A stretch of DNA of 64,000 nt from Pseudomonadota bacterium (GCA_023388075.1 JAEWGX010000117.1:1-64000); one strand, 5' to 3'; counted from the stretch's first letter, positions 8,769-17,349 are shown. Program-made: numbers and translations. Notes: generated by a model from the sequence alone, not told the origin.

Positions 8769-9893
8769 GTGAGGGGGCTGTCGCGCGTCGTCGTCCGCTC
8801 GGCGGTCGCCGGCGCGGTTTTCTTCGGAGTCGTATACCTGCTCGGCTCGGTCTTCGTGCCGGACTGGCTGCGCCTGCGCCGGCCGGTGGTGGTGAACGCC
8901 CCGACGCCGATCGAGCGCACCGAGAGCGCGGGGAGCTACAGCGCCGGCGCGCTGCGGGCGCTGCCTTCTATCGTCAGCGTCTATGCGGTGCAGCGCCGGC
9001 AGCCGTCCAATCCCTTCTTCCCGTTCGGCGGCGCCGACGCCGAGCCGGGCGGCGGCCTGGGCTCGGGCGTGGTCATGAGCCCGGACGGTTACGTGCTCAC
9101 CAACAATCACGTCATCCAGGGCGCGGGCGCGGTCGCGGTGGAGGTCGGCGAAGGCCGCCCCGCCAGGGCCGAGGTCGTCGGCGCTGATCCGGAGACGGAC
9201 CTGGCGGTGCTCAGGATCGACGCGGAAGGCCTGCAGCCGATCGCGATCGGCGATTCCGACGGGGTGCAGATCGGCGACGTGGTGCTCGCGATCGGCAACC
9301 CGTTCGGCGTCGGCCAGACGGTGACGCAGGGCATCGTCAGCGGCACCGGCCGCAGTCGGGTCGGCATCAACACCTTCGAGAATTTCATCCAGACCGACGC
9401 GGCCATCAATCCGGGCAACTCCGGTGGCGCGCTGGTCGATGCGGCCGGTCGGCTGGTCGGCATCAACACCGCCATTCTCTCGCCAAGCGGCGGCTCGCTG
9501 GGGATCGGCTTCGCGATCCCCTCGCACACCGCCATGGAGGTGATGACGCAGCTCATCACCAACGGCCGCGTGGAGCGTGGCTGGCTCGGCGTCGAGGCGC
9601 TGACCCTCACCCCGGTGCTGGCACGGCGACTCGGCGTGGATGAGCGCGAGGGCGCCGTCCTGCTCCGCCTGCAGCGCGGCGGGCCGGCGGACGAGGGCGG
9701 GCTGCGGCCAGGGGACGTCGTCGTGGCGATCGACGGCAGGCCGGTCAAGGATACCGTCGATCTGATCAACCAGACGGCCGCCATCAAGCCGGGCGAGAGC
9801 GGTCGCTATACCGTGCTGCGCGGACGGGACCAGGTGGAGCTGGACGTCAGGACCGGCAGGCGCCCACCGATCGAGCAGGCACGACGGCGCTAG
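8769..9893 (+). CDS. Membrane-anchored HtrA/DegS-type serine protease with one PDZ domain
   Basis: 374 aa from a GTG start. An N-terminal membrane helix (about 9-30) anchors a periplasmic trypsin-like domain. The catalytic triad is visible as His in TNNHV (about 114), Asp in TDLAV (about 144) and Ser in NPGNSGGAL (about 218), followed by one PDZ domain (about 275-365). This is the DegS/AlgW layout rather than the two-PDZ DegP layout, so a role in envelope-stress signalling or quality control is likely. The GTG at 8769 is preferred because GGAG lies 8 nt upstream; an in-frame ATG at 8715 lacks a ribosome-binding site and lies close to the tRNA. The gene converges with livF. Confidence 0.9.
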   Translation: MRGLSRVVVRSAVAGAVFFGVVYLLGSVFVPDWLRLRRPVVVNAPTPIERTESAGSYSAGALRALPSIVSVYAVQRRQPSNPFFPFGGADAEPGGGLGSGVVMSPDGYVLTNNHVIQGAGAVAVEVGEGRPARAEVVGADPETDLAVLRIDAEGLQPIAIGDSDGVQIGDVVLAIGNPFGVGQTVTQGIVSGTGRSRVGINTFENFIQTDAAINPGNSGGALVDAAGRLVGINTAILSPSGGSLGIGFAIPSHTAMEVMTQLITNGRVERGWLGVEALTLTPVLARRLGVDEREGAVLLRLQRGGPADEGGLRPGDVVVAIDGRPVKDTVDLINQTAAIKPGESGRYTVLRGRDQVELDVRTGRRPPIEQARRR

Positions 9894-9900
9894 CGAGCCG

Positions 9901-10632
9901 CTAGATCGCCAGGTACTCGTGCCTCAGCTCGACGTTGTCGATCACTTCCTGGGCAGAGCCGTCGAAGACGACCTGGCCCATGTCGAGGATGATGGCCCGG
10001 TCGGCCAGGCGCAGCGCGGCGATCGCGTTCTGCTCGACGATGATGGTGGTGAAGCCGAGTCGCTTGACCTCCTGCAGGATCTTCTCGATCTCCTGGACGA
10101 TCACCGGCGCGAGCCCTTCATAGGGCTCGTCGAGCAGCAGCAGCTTGATGTCGCGCGAAAGCGCGCGAGCGACCGCGAGCATCTGCTGCTCGCCACCCGA
10201 CAGCGTCACCGCGTCCTGCAGCCGGCGCTCGGCGAGCCTCGGGAAGTGCTCGTACACCTCTTCGACGCTCCAGCCTCGCGGCGGCTCGATGCTGGCGAGC
10301 TTGAGGTTCTCCTCCACCGTGAGCCCGCCGATGATCCGCCGGTCCTCCGGCACCAGCCCCACGCCGCAGCGCGCGGCCTGCCAGCTCGCCATCCGGTGCA
10401 GCGGCTGCCGGTCCAGCCAGATCTCGCCGCGCGCGAGACGGGGGCTGGCCAGCCGGGCGAGACAGCGCAGGGTGGAGGTCTTGCCCGCGCCGTTGCGCCC
10501 GAGCAGCGCAACGATCTCCGATTCGTGCACGTCGAAGCCGACGCCCTGGACGACGTAGCTCTCGCCATAGTAGGCGTGCAGGTCGCGGCAGGAGAAGTAG
10601 GGCGCGACCGCGGCCTCGGCGACCGCGCTCAT
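9901..10632 (-). CDS. livF: Branched-chain amino-acid-type ABC transporter ATP-binding protein LivF
   Basis: 243 aa. A cytoplasmic ABC ATPase with Walker A GRNGAGKT (about 47-54), Q-loop region, signature LSGGEQQML, Walker B LLLLDEPYEGLAP and switch His replaced by Gln/Glu context IIVEQN, as usual in LivF. It is the last gene of a five-gene minus-strand operon (receptor, livH, livM, livG, livF). The start overlaps the livG stop by 4 nt (ATGA). The Liv type imports branched-chain amino acids but also amides, urea or aromatic acids; the substrate is not fixed by sequence. Confidence 0.93.
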   Translation of the reverse strand: MSAVAEAAVAPYFSCRDLHAYYGESYVVQGVGFDVHESEIVALLGRNGAGKTSTLRCLARLASPRLARGEIWLDRQPLHRMASWQAARCGVGLVPEDRRIIGGLTVEENLKLASIEPPRGWSVEEVYEHFPRLAERRLQDAVTLSGGEQQMLAVARALSRDIKLLLLDEPYEGLAPVIVQEIEKILQEVKRLGFTTIIVEQNAIAALRLADRAIILDMGQVVFDGSAQEVIDNVELRHEYLAI

Positions 10633-11384
10633 AGCACCGCTCCGCCAAGGTACGCTTCGCGCACGCGCGGGTCGCCCTTGATCGCGCCGGGATCCCCTTC
10701 GGCGATGACCGTGCCCTGCGCCAGCACGCTGATGCGCTGGGCCAGGGTGAAGACCACGTGCATGTCGTGCTCGATGATCACCTTGGTGATGCGGCGCTCG
10801 CCGATACGCTGCAGCAGGTCGATGGTGTTGTTCGTGTCCGCGCGCGACATCCCGGCGGTGGGCTCGTCGAGCAGCAGCAGCCGCGGTTCCTGGATCAGGC
10901 ACATCGCGAGCTCGAGGCGACGCTTGTCGCCGCGCGACAGCGTTCCGGCGCCGAGGTAGCGGGAGGCCGCGAGGCCGACTTCCTCGAGCATGGCTTCGGC
11001 CTTCTCACGGATTTCGGCGTGGGCGTCGCTGCGCTTCCACCCGTTGATCCGGAACGACCCGTCGCGACGAGCCAGGGCCGGCACCATCACGTTGTCGAGC
11101 AGGCTGAGATCCGCGAAGATCTCCGGCGTCTGGAACACCCGCGCGACGCCCGCCTGGTTGATCTGGTAGGGCTTCAGGCCGATGAGCGATTGTCCGTCGA
11201 AGACCACGGTGCCGGTGTCGGGCAGCAGGCGACCGACGAAGCAGTTGAGCAGCGTCGACTTTCCGGCGCCGTTCGGCCCGATGATCGCGTGCACGCTGCC
11301 TTCCTCGATGTCGAGGTTCACGTCGTTCAAGGCGCGCAGGCCGCTGAAGCTCTTGTGGATGCCGTTCACGTTCAGTACGCCCAT
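10629..11384 (-). CDS. livG: Branched-chain amino-acid-type ABC transporter ATP-binding protein LivG
   Basis: 251 aa. ABC ATPase with Walker A GPNGAGKST (about 37-45), signature LSRGDKRRLELAM, Walker B LLLLDEPTAGMS and switch His in EHDMHVVF. The LivG subclass is shown by the C-terminal end DPRVREAYLG. It pairs with LivF as the ATPase heterodimer of the transporter. GGAG precedes the ATG, and the stop overlaps the livF start. Confidence 0.94.
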   Translation of the reverse strand: MGVLNVNGIHKSFSGLRALNDVNLDIEEGSVHAIIGPNGAGKSTLLNCFVGRLLPDTGTVVFDGQSLIGLKPYQINQAGVARVFQTPEIFADLSLLDNVMVPALARRDGSFRINGWKRSDAHAEIREKAEAMLEEVGLAASRYLGAGTLSRGDKRRLELAMCLIQEPRLLLLDEPTAGMSRADTNNTIDLLQRIGERRITKVIIEHDMHVVFTLAQRISVLAQGTVIAEGDPGAIKGDPRVREAYLGGAVL

Positions 11385-11399
11385 CGGCTCCGCGCCTCC

Positions 11400-12662
11400 T
11401 CAGTTCTGGCCCAGTGCCGGCGAGCCGGTGCCGGCGGCGCCCGGTGGTTGGATCGCTGGGGCCCGGCGCGTCGGGGCGGCGGCGGGCCGGGGCGTCGCCG
11501 CGACCGCCGGGGCTGCCCGGCCGGCGCCTGGTGCTGCCTGCGCCTGCGTCCGGAGGTGGGGGTGCGGCGCGCCCTGTCGACGCAGGCGCCTGCCGATGCG
11601 GGAGATCCCTTCCATGAGCCCGCCCGGAAGGAATATCACCACGAGCATGAAGAGCAGTCCCAGCGTGAGGTGCCAGCCGTCGCCCACGAAGAGCCCGAGC
11701 ACCGCGACCACCGCGTTCTCGATCGGATCCGGAAGGAAGTCGAAGAACTGGTGCAGCGTCTGGGCGTTGAAAGCGGAGAAGATGTTCTCGAAATACTTGA
11801 TCAGGACTGCACCGAGAACCGGGCCGAGCAGCGTGCCGACGCCGCCGAGGATCGTCATCAGCACCACCTCGCCGGACGCGGTCCACTGCATGCGTTCCGC
11901 GCCGGCGAGGGGATCCGTGACCGCCAGCAGCGATCCGGCAAGTCCGGCGAAGAGGCCGGAGATCACGAAGGCGGCAAGCGCGTACGGACGGGAGTGCACG
12001 CCGGTGAAGTCGAGCCGGTTCTGGTTCGACTTGATGGCACGCAGCATCATGCCGAACGGCGAGCGGAAGATCCGCAGCGACACGTAGAAGGCGATGATCA
12101 GCATGGCGGCGCAGAAGTAGAAGCCCGGATAGCCGGTCATCGGGATGCCGAAGAAGTGGGTCGACGGGATCGTCGTCGCCGGGCCGGACAGCCAGGTGTC
12201 GATCCACCGGGGATCGGTCCGGGTGATCTGCAGCCCGGTCTCGCCGTTGGTGAGCGGCGTCAGCACCGAGTAGGCCAGGTTGTAGGACATCTGCGCAAAG
12301 GCGAGGGTCAGGATCGCGAAGTAGATGCCGGCCCGGCGCAGGCTCACGTAGCCGATCGCCAACGCGAACAGACCGGCGACCAGGACGCCGAAGAGGACGG
12401 CCGGGACCACGTTCATCGTGAGCAGCTTGAAGCACCAGACCGCCGCGTAGGAGCCGACGCCCAGGAAGGCGGCATGCCCGAAGGACAGGTAGCCGGTCAG
12501 CCCGAAGAGGATGTTGAAGCCGATCGCGAAGATGCCGTAGATCGCGAAGCGCTGCAGCAGGTCCGGGTACGCCGCGCCGAAGGGCGCCATCCAGATCGGC
12601 ATCGTCAGCACCGCGACGGCGAAGCCGGTGAAGAGAAGGAGGTCGTTGCGGGCGGTGCTCAT
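11400..12662 (-). CDS. livM: Branched-chain amino-acid-type ABC transporter permease LivM with Pro/Ala-rich tail
   Basis: 420 aa, inner membrane. About eight to nine hydrophobic helices and the permease block GDGWHLTLGLLFMLVV near the end of the core match LivM. After about residue 355 the protein continues with a roughly 65-residue Ala/Pro/Arg-rich tail that is absent from ordinary LivM proteins and likely disordered in the cytoplasm. It starts 3 nt after the livH stop, so the permeases are coupled. Confidence 0.92.
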   Translation of the reverse strand: MSTARNDLLLFTGFAVAVLTMPIWMAPFGAAYPDLLQRFAIYGIFAIGFNILFGLTGYLSFGHAAFLGVGSYAAVWCFKLLTMNVVPAVLFGVLVAGLFALAIGYVSLRRAGIYFAILTLAFAQMSYNLAYSVLTPLTNGETGLQITRTDPRWIDTWLSGPATTIPSTHFFGIPMTGYPGFYFCAAMLIIAFYVSLRIFRSPFGMMLRAIKSNQNRLDFTGVHSRPYALAAFVISGLFAGLAGSLLAVTDPLAGAERMQWTASGEVVLMTILGGVGTLLGPVLGAVLIKYFENIFSAFNAQTLHQFFDFLPDPIENAVVAVLGLFVGDGWHLTLGLLFMLVVIFLPGGLMEGISRIGRRLRRQGAPHPHLRTQAQAAPGAGRAAPAVAATPRPAAAPTRRAPAIQPPGAAGTGSPALGQN

Positions 12663-12665
12663 TCG

Positions 12666-13682
12666 CTAGGTTTCCATGACGCCGGCCCTGCCCATCAACC
12701 CGCGGGGACGGACGAGGAGGATGATGACCGCCACCAGGTAGATGATGATCTGGTCGATGCCCGGTATCAGTTGCTTCACCTCGTTCATCGAGGCGAAGGA
12801 CTGCATGATGCCGAGGAGGAAGCCGGCGACCACCGCGCCGAGGAGCGAGCCCATGCCGCCCACGACCACCACCACGAAGGACAGAACGAGGAAGTCCATG
12901 CCCATGTGGTAGTCCGGGGAGAGGATCGGGGTGTACATGAGCCCCGCGAGTCCGGCCACGACGACCGCGATTCCGAACACGATGGTGAAACGGCGCTCGA
13001 TGTCGATGCCGAAGAGCCCGACCGTCTCGCGGTCCCTCATGCCGGCCCGGACCACCATGCCGAAGGTCGTGAAGCGCAGGAACGCGAAGACGAGGGCGAT
13101 CACGAGCAGCGAGAACAGGAAGTAGACCAGCCGCCACCAGGGATAGCTGATCGCCGCTCCCAACCCGAACCACTCGCCGATGTTGGCGGTGCCGGAGACG
13201 ATGGAAGGCGCCGATGCCGGGATAGGGTTCGCGCCGAAGATCGCCTTCACGATCTCCTGCAGAACGATCGCCAGGCCGAACGTGACGAGGATCTGCTCCG
13301 CGTGCGTGCGACGGTAGAAGTGCCGGATCAGGCCGCGCTCGATCACGATGCCCAGCAGGAGCATCGCCGGGATGGCGAGCAGGATGGAGAGCGGGACGGA
13401 GTAGTCGATCAGCCGCTCGCCGAAATCGCCGAACCAGATCTTCAGGTACGGCACCTCCGTATAGGCGTCGAAGAAGGTGATGCTCTCGTCCTTCACCTGC
13501 TTGGAGATGGTGAAGAAGCGGTTCAGCGTGACGGCGCAGAAGGCGCCGATCATGAAGAGGGCGCCGTGGGCGAAGTTCACCACGCCGAGCGTGCCGAAGA
13601 TCAGCGTCAGGCCGAGCGCGATCAGCGCGTAGGCACCGCCCTTGTCGAGGCCGTTCAGGAATTGGAGGAGGATCGCGTCCAT
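12666..13682 (-). CDS. livH: Branched-chain amino-acid-type ABC transporter permease LivH
   Basis: 338 aa, inner membrane permease. It begins with the LivH pattern LLQFLNGLDKGGAYALIALG and contains FGTLGVVNFAHGALFMIGAF, a family hallmark. A 35-40 residue hydrophilic stretch (about 65-100) lies between the second and third helices and makes it longer than the roughly 300-aa norm. It follows the receptor gene after 66 nt that contain a strong hairpin. Confidence 0.93.
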   Translation of the reverse strand: MDAILLQFLNGLDKGGAYALIALGLTLIFGTLGVVNFAHGALFMIGAFCAVTLNRFFTISKQVKDESITFFDAYTEVPYLKIWFGDFGERLIDYSVPLSILLAIPAMLLLGIVIERGLIRHFYRRTHAEQILVTFGLAIVLQEIVKAIFGANPIPASAPSIVSGTANIGEWFGLGAAISYPWWRLVYFLFSLLVIALVFAFLRFTTFGMVVRAGMRDRETVGLFGIDIERRFTIVFGIAVVVAGLAGLMYTPILSPDYHMGMDFLVLSFVVVVVGGMGSLLGAVVAGFLLGIMQSFASMNEVKQLIPGIDQIIIYLVAVIILLVRPRGLMGRAGVMET

Positions 13683-13699
13683 GGCATGGGGACCGGCGT

Positions 13700-13721
13700 G
13701 GCGCCGGCATCGGCCGGCGCC
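13700..13721 (-). promoter_or_regulatory. Intercistronic hairpin between the receptor gene and livH
   Basis: A perfect 9-bp stem GGCGCCGGC/GCCGGCGCC with a 4-nt loop, and no T-tract. Such hairpins behind the receptor gene of transporter operons typically protect or partly terminate the message, giving more receptor than permease. That function is inferred. Confidence 0.55.
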
Positions 13722-13748
13722 GCCTTCAGGGGCAAGGTGCGGCGTCTC

Positions 13749-15101
13749 TCAGCTGGCGGTCTCGTAGGGGCCGAGCTCGCCCCCGCCCATGGCCACCGGG
13801 TACTCGATCTGCGTCCGCGGCACGACCTGGACCACCTCGAGCATGTCGTACTTGCCGCTCGGCTTCTCCTTGCCCCGGACCACCAGGCAGTCCTTGAAGC
13901 ATTGGTGGTCGCCGGCACGATACTCGGTCGGCCCGTTCCCGGCGCCGTCGAACTTGAATCCCTCCAGCGCCTTGATCACCTCGGGCGGGTAGAAGGTCCC
14001 GGCCATCTCGCAGGCGTTGGCATAGAGCAGCGCCTGGACATAGCAGGTGTGCCCGGCCTGCGACGGCGGGAAGCCATACTCCTTCGCGAAAGACTTGGTG
14101 AAGGCCTTGGTGCCCTCGTCGGGAAGCTCCCAGTGCCAGTTCGACGTCCCGAGGATGCCCTGGGCCGCCTCGCCCGCGCCCTGGACCATGAGCTCGGAGA
14201 AGAGCGGCACGACGATCTCGAACTGCTTGCCGTTGACCTTCTTGTCCCGCAGGCCGAACTGCACCGCCTGGCGCAGCGAGTTGACCATGTCCTTCCCGTA
14301 GTGGTTGAGGATCAGGACGTCCGCGCCGGAATTCACCGCTGGCGTGATGTACTGTGAGAAGTCGCCCGCGCCAAGCGGCGTGCGTACCGCGGCCACGGTC
14401 GTCCAGCCGACCTTCTCGGTCGCGTTCTTCAACGATTCCTCCTGGGTCCATCCCCAGGTGTAGTCCGCCGTGAGGTGGTAGGCGCGGCGATCCTTGCCGT
14501 ACTCCTTCGCGATGACCGGCGCGAGCGCCTGGCCGGACATGTAGGCGTTGAAGAAGTGGCGGAAGCCGTAGCGGCGCCGGTCCTTCATCGTGGTGTCGTT
14601 GGAGTGGCTCAGCCCCACCATGAAGACGATCCCCATCTCCTGGGCGAGCGACTGGCAGGCCACCGCGACCGCCGAAGAGGAGCCGCCCGAGAACATCAGC
14701 ACGCCGTCCTTCTCGATCATCCGCTTCGCCGAGGCCCGAGCGGCGTCGGCCTTGGTCTGGGTGTCGCCGGTCACGAACTCCACCTTCTTGCCGAGAATCC
14801 CGTTGCCCTTGAGCGACGACGGCTTCAGCGTCTTCAGCATGCCGCCGTCGCCCTCGCCGTTGAGGTGCTTGGCGGCCAGCTTGAATGCGCGCAGCTCGTC
14901 GGCGCCTTCGTCGGCATACGGTCCGGTCTGCGGCACGTTGAACCCGAGGGTGACCGTCTTGTTGCTGCCGGGGTTGTTGCGGAAGTCCGCCCCCCAGGCA
15001 TGGCGAGTGAAGACGGTGGGAAGCAGGAGCCCGCTGCCGGCTGCGGCGCCCGCCTTGAGGATCCTGCGGCGTTGCCCGTCCTTCGTTTCGTGTTCGCTCA
15101 T
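13749..15101 (-). CDS. ABC transporter periplasmic substrate-binding protein (LivJ/LivK type), Tat-exported
   Basis: 450 aa. The N-terminus carries a twin-arginine signal, GQRRRILKAGAAAG, with a hydrophobic stretch and cleavage near HAWGAD (about residue 37). The mature part is a type I periplasmic binding fold with VTLGFNVPQTGPYADEG at its start and SGGSSSAVAVACQ near 140. Relatives bind branched-chain amino acids, amides, urea or aromatic acids. It is first in the operon with livHMGF and divergent from the XRE regulator at 15236. Tat export suggests the receptor folds before export, which is common for this subgroup. Confidence 0.92.
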   Translation of the reverse strand: MSEHETKDGQRRRILKAGAAAGSGLLLPTVFTRHAWGADFRNNPGSNKTVTLGFNVPQTGPYADEGADELRAFKLAAKHLNGEGDGGMLKTLKPSSLKGNGILGKKVEFVTGDTQTKADAARASAKRMIEKDGVLMFSGGSSSAVAVACQSLAQEMGIVFMVGLSHSNDTTMKDRRRYGFRHFFNAYMSGQALAPVIAKEYGKDRRAYHLTADYTWGWTQEESLKNATEKVGWTTVAAVRTPLGAGDFSQYITPAVNSGADVLILNHYGKDMVNSLRQAVQFGLRDKKVNGKQFEIVVPLFSELMVQGAGEAAQGILGTSNWHWELPDEGTKAFTKSFAKEYGFPPSQAGHTCYVQALLYANACEMAGTFYPPEVIKALEGFKFDGAGNGPTEYRAGDHQCFKDCLVVRGKEKPSGKYDMLEVVQVVPRTQIEYPVAMGGGELGPYETAS

Positions 15102-15148
15102 GATCGTCTCCTGATGTGCTGGCCTCCCGTTAGCTTCCGCCTGCGGCT

Positions 15149-15173
15149 GTCAATCACGCAATAAGGCATTGAC
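15149..15173. promoter_or_regulatory. Inverted repeat GTCAAT-13-ATTGAC in the divergent control region
   Basis: GTCAAT (15149-15154) and ATTGAC (15168-15173) form a perfect inverted pair in the space between the receptor gene and the XRE regulator. It is a candidate operator; regulator assignment is inferred from position. Confidence 0.4.
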
Positions 15174-15188
15174 GCAAAAGCCAAATTG

Positions 15189-15235
15189 AGTAAATACTTG
15201 AACGACAAAGCGGTCGATACAGTCAATACTTGTTC
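15189..15235 (+). repeat. Two direct repeats AGTMAATACTTGWWC, 32 bp apart, before the XRE regulator
   Basis: Copies at 15189-15203 and 15221-15235 match at 12 of 15 positions and are spaced by three helical turns. The second copy abuts the first ATG (15236). They look like autoregulatory binding sites; this also argues that translation may start at the downstream GTG. Confidence 0.5.
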
Positions 15236-16858
15236 ATGCGCCGCAGCAGCGGCGCTGGGAGGCACGTGGGAAGGTCGCTCGTGGGCGCGCGGATACGCGA
15301 GCTGCGCAAGGCCCGCGGCCTCACGCAGGCTGGCCTCGCGGCAAGCGTCGGCATATCGGCCTCGTATCTCAACCTGATCGAGGCGGATCGTCGCCGGATC
15401 GGCGGCGCCCTGCTGCGGCGGCTGGGCGATGAGCTCGGGGTGCCCTCCGAGGAGCTCGACGGTGCGGCGGAGCGTCGGCTGGTGGCCGACCTGGAGGAGG
15501 TGGCCGGGGAGGCCGCGCTGGCGCCGCTGCGGCTCGATCCCGACGCAGCAGCCGAGCTCGCTGGCCGGCATCCGGCCTGGGCGAGGGCGATCGTCTCGCT
15601 GCATCGGTCGTGGCACGACCGCGGACGCGTCGTCACCGCGCTCTCCGACCGGCTCAACCAGGACCCGTTTCTCGGCGACGCGGTGCACAGCATGCTCTCG
15701 CGGGTAGCCGCCATTCGTTCGTCGGCGGAGATCCTGGATGGCGCGGACGACCTGCCGTCCGAGCAGCGGGCGCGCTTCGTCGCGATCGTAAGGGAGGAAA
15801 GCGTGCTGCTCGGGGACGTGAGCCAGGCGCTTGCCGCCTACTTCGACAAGGCGCACGTGGCCACCCGTTCGATCACGCCGGTGGAAGAGCTCGACGACTT
15901 CATCTACGACAACGACAACCACTTCCCGCTGCTCGAGCAGACCGCCCGCGATTTCCGCGCGGCCGCGCGGATCAGCGATGCCTGGGACGATGGCCTGCTG
16001 GTCGATTACCTCCGCGACGTCCACTCGGTCCACGTGCGGATGGTGCCCGCCGGCAGCGGTGGCGCGGTGGTCGGCAGCACGGCGAACGCGGTGCGACGGG
16101 GCGCATTCTTCGACCAGTCGACGCGAGTCTTCAGTATTGCCGACTGGACCGCGCCCGCCACGCGGCGCTTCGAGCTGGCCCGGCTTGCCAGCGGGCTGTT
16201 CCACCAGGGCAGGGCGGTGAGCGAGGTTGTCGATGCCAGCGCGGCGCTGACGTCCGAAGCGGCGCGTCGCCGGGCGCGAGACGCGCTGTCCGCCTACCTC
16301 GCGGCGGCAGTGCTGATGCCGTACGAGGCGTTCCTGGATGCCGCGCAATCGGTCCGCTACGACATCGACCTGCTCGGGCGACGCTTCGGCGCGAGCTTCG
16401 AGCAGGTCTGCCATCGACTGGTCTCGCTGCGGCGGCCGGACGCGCCGGGCATCCCGTTCGCGCTGATGCGCACCGGGCCGTCGGGCCATGTCAGCAAGCG
16501 CATGCCGCTGCCTCACCTGCCCTTGCCGCGCCATGGGAGCGCCTGTCCTCTCTGGGCCGTGCACGCCGCCTACCAGGCGCCGGGCACGGTCATCCGCCAG
16601 CTCGCGGAGTTTCCCTCCGGCGAGCGCTTCCTCTTTCTCGCGCGCACGGTGGAGAAGGGACGTGCCTCGTTCGCCTCGCCGCGGCGGCTGCTCTCGATCA
16701 TGCTCGCCTGCGAAGCGCTGCATGCGGACCGCACCGTCTATGCGGAAGGGTTGGACGTGTCCTCGACGGCACCGGCGACTCCAGTGGGGCCGAACTGCCG
16801 GATCTGCGTGCGCAGGGGCTGCCTGCATCGGGAGGAGGATGCGATCATCAACGCATGA
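15236..16858 (+). CDS. XRE-family regulator with ImmA/IrrE-like and DUF2083-like domains and a HisKA-like insert
   Basis: 540 aa from the ATG at 15236. An N-terminal XRE helix-turn-helix (about 17-70) contains RIRELRKARGLTQ and YLNLIEADRR. The C-terminal half (about 215-540) resembles the ImmA/IrrE plus DUF2083 part of the ScfR/RamB short-chain-acyl regulators, ending in a cysteine cluster C-x2-C-x4-C. The HExxH zinc site is absent, as usual in this group. Between them, residues about 150-200 resemble a histidine-kinase dimerisation domain (see findings). A GTG at 15281 with GGGAAGG 6 nt upstream is a good alternative start. It probably controls the divergent transporter operon and itself. 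Confidence 0.82.
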   Translation: MRRSSGAGRHVGRSLVGARIRELRKARGLTQAGLAASVGISASYLNLIEADRRRIGGALLRRLGDELGVPSEELDGAAERRLVADLEEVAGEAALAPLRLDPDAAAELAGRHPAWARAIVSLHRSWHDRGRVVTALSDRLNQDPFLGDAVHSMLSRVAAIRSSAEILDGADDLPSEQRARFVAIVREESVLLGDVSQALAAYFDKAHVATRSITPVEELDDFIYDNDNHFPLLEQTARDFRAAARISDAWDDGLLVDYLRDVHSVHVRMVPAGSGGAVVGSTANAVRRGAFFDQSTRVFSIADWTAPATRRFELARLASGLFHQGRAVSEVVDASAALTSEAARRRARDALSAYLAAAVLMPYEAFLDAAQSVRYDIDLLGRRFGASFEQVCHRLVSLRRPDAPGIPFALMRTGPSGHVSKRMPLPHLPLPRHGSACPLWAVHAAYQAPGTVIRQLAEFPSGERFLFLARTVEKGRASFASPRRLLSIMLACEALHADRTVYAEGLDVSSTAPATPVGPNCRICVRRGCLHREEDAIINA

Positions 16859-16980
16859 CGGGATTGACCCGAGACCCGTCGCCGCCGACTTCGGCGCGGG
16901 CCCGCCTCGTCGCTATACTGACCTGATCGGCAGGTCGATTGCCTGCGCAGGCGTGACGGGACCGAACCGGGAGACAGGAC

Positions 16981-17349
16981 ATGGCGCGCCAGGTGCTGAT
17001 CGTGGAGGACGAGCCGCACATCGTCGAATCGCTCGCGTTCGTGCTCGGGCGGGAGGGATACGCGGTTTCCTCGGTGATGGACGGCGAATCGGCGCTCGAG
17101 ATCCTGCGGCGCTCGCCGCCCGACCTGGTCATCCTCGACCTGATGATTCCTCGCCTGAACGGCTTCGAGGTGCTGAAGGCCGTCAAGACCGACCCCGCGC
17201 TTCAGGTCGTCCCGGTGATGGTCCTCACCGCGAAGGGGCAGGTCCATGACCGCCGGCTCGCGGAGGACATCGGCAGCGACGGCTTCATGACCAAGCCGTT
17301 CTCCAATCGCGAGATCGTCGAGCAGGTGCGTCGCCTCATCGGCGATTGA
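16981..17349 (+). CDS. Single-domain response regulator (CheY-like receiver)
   Basis: 122 aa, only a receiver domain. The acidic pocket ED (10-11), phosphoacceptor Asp53 in ILDLMIP, Thr of LTAK and Lys of MTKPF are all present. No DNA-binding output is attached, so it acts through a partner protein or as a phosphate relay. GGAGACAGGAC lies just before the ATG. The stop is followed at once by the small membrane protein gene and then the sensor kinase fusion, so these three genes form a signalling unit. A TATACT at 16914-16919 could be its -10 box. Confidence 0.92.
   Translation: MARQVLIVEDEPHIVESLAFVLGREGYAVSSVMDGESALEILRRSPPDLVILDLMIPRLNGFEVLKAVKTDPALQVVPVMVLTAKGQVHDRRLAEDIGSDGFMTKPFSNREIVEQVRRLIGD

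Noticed and set aside
10758..14357. A 1199-codon plus-strand open frame opposite the liv operon
   Set aside because: It is antisense to five well-supported transporter genes, is rich in Arg/His/Glu/Asp low-complexity sequence, has no domain or ribosome-binding site, and is a known artefact of GC-rich codon bias.
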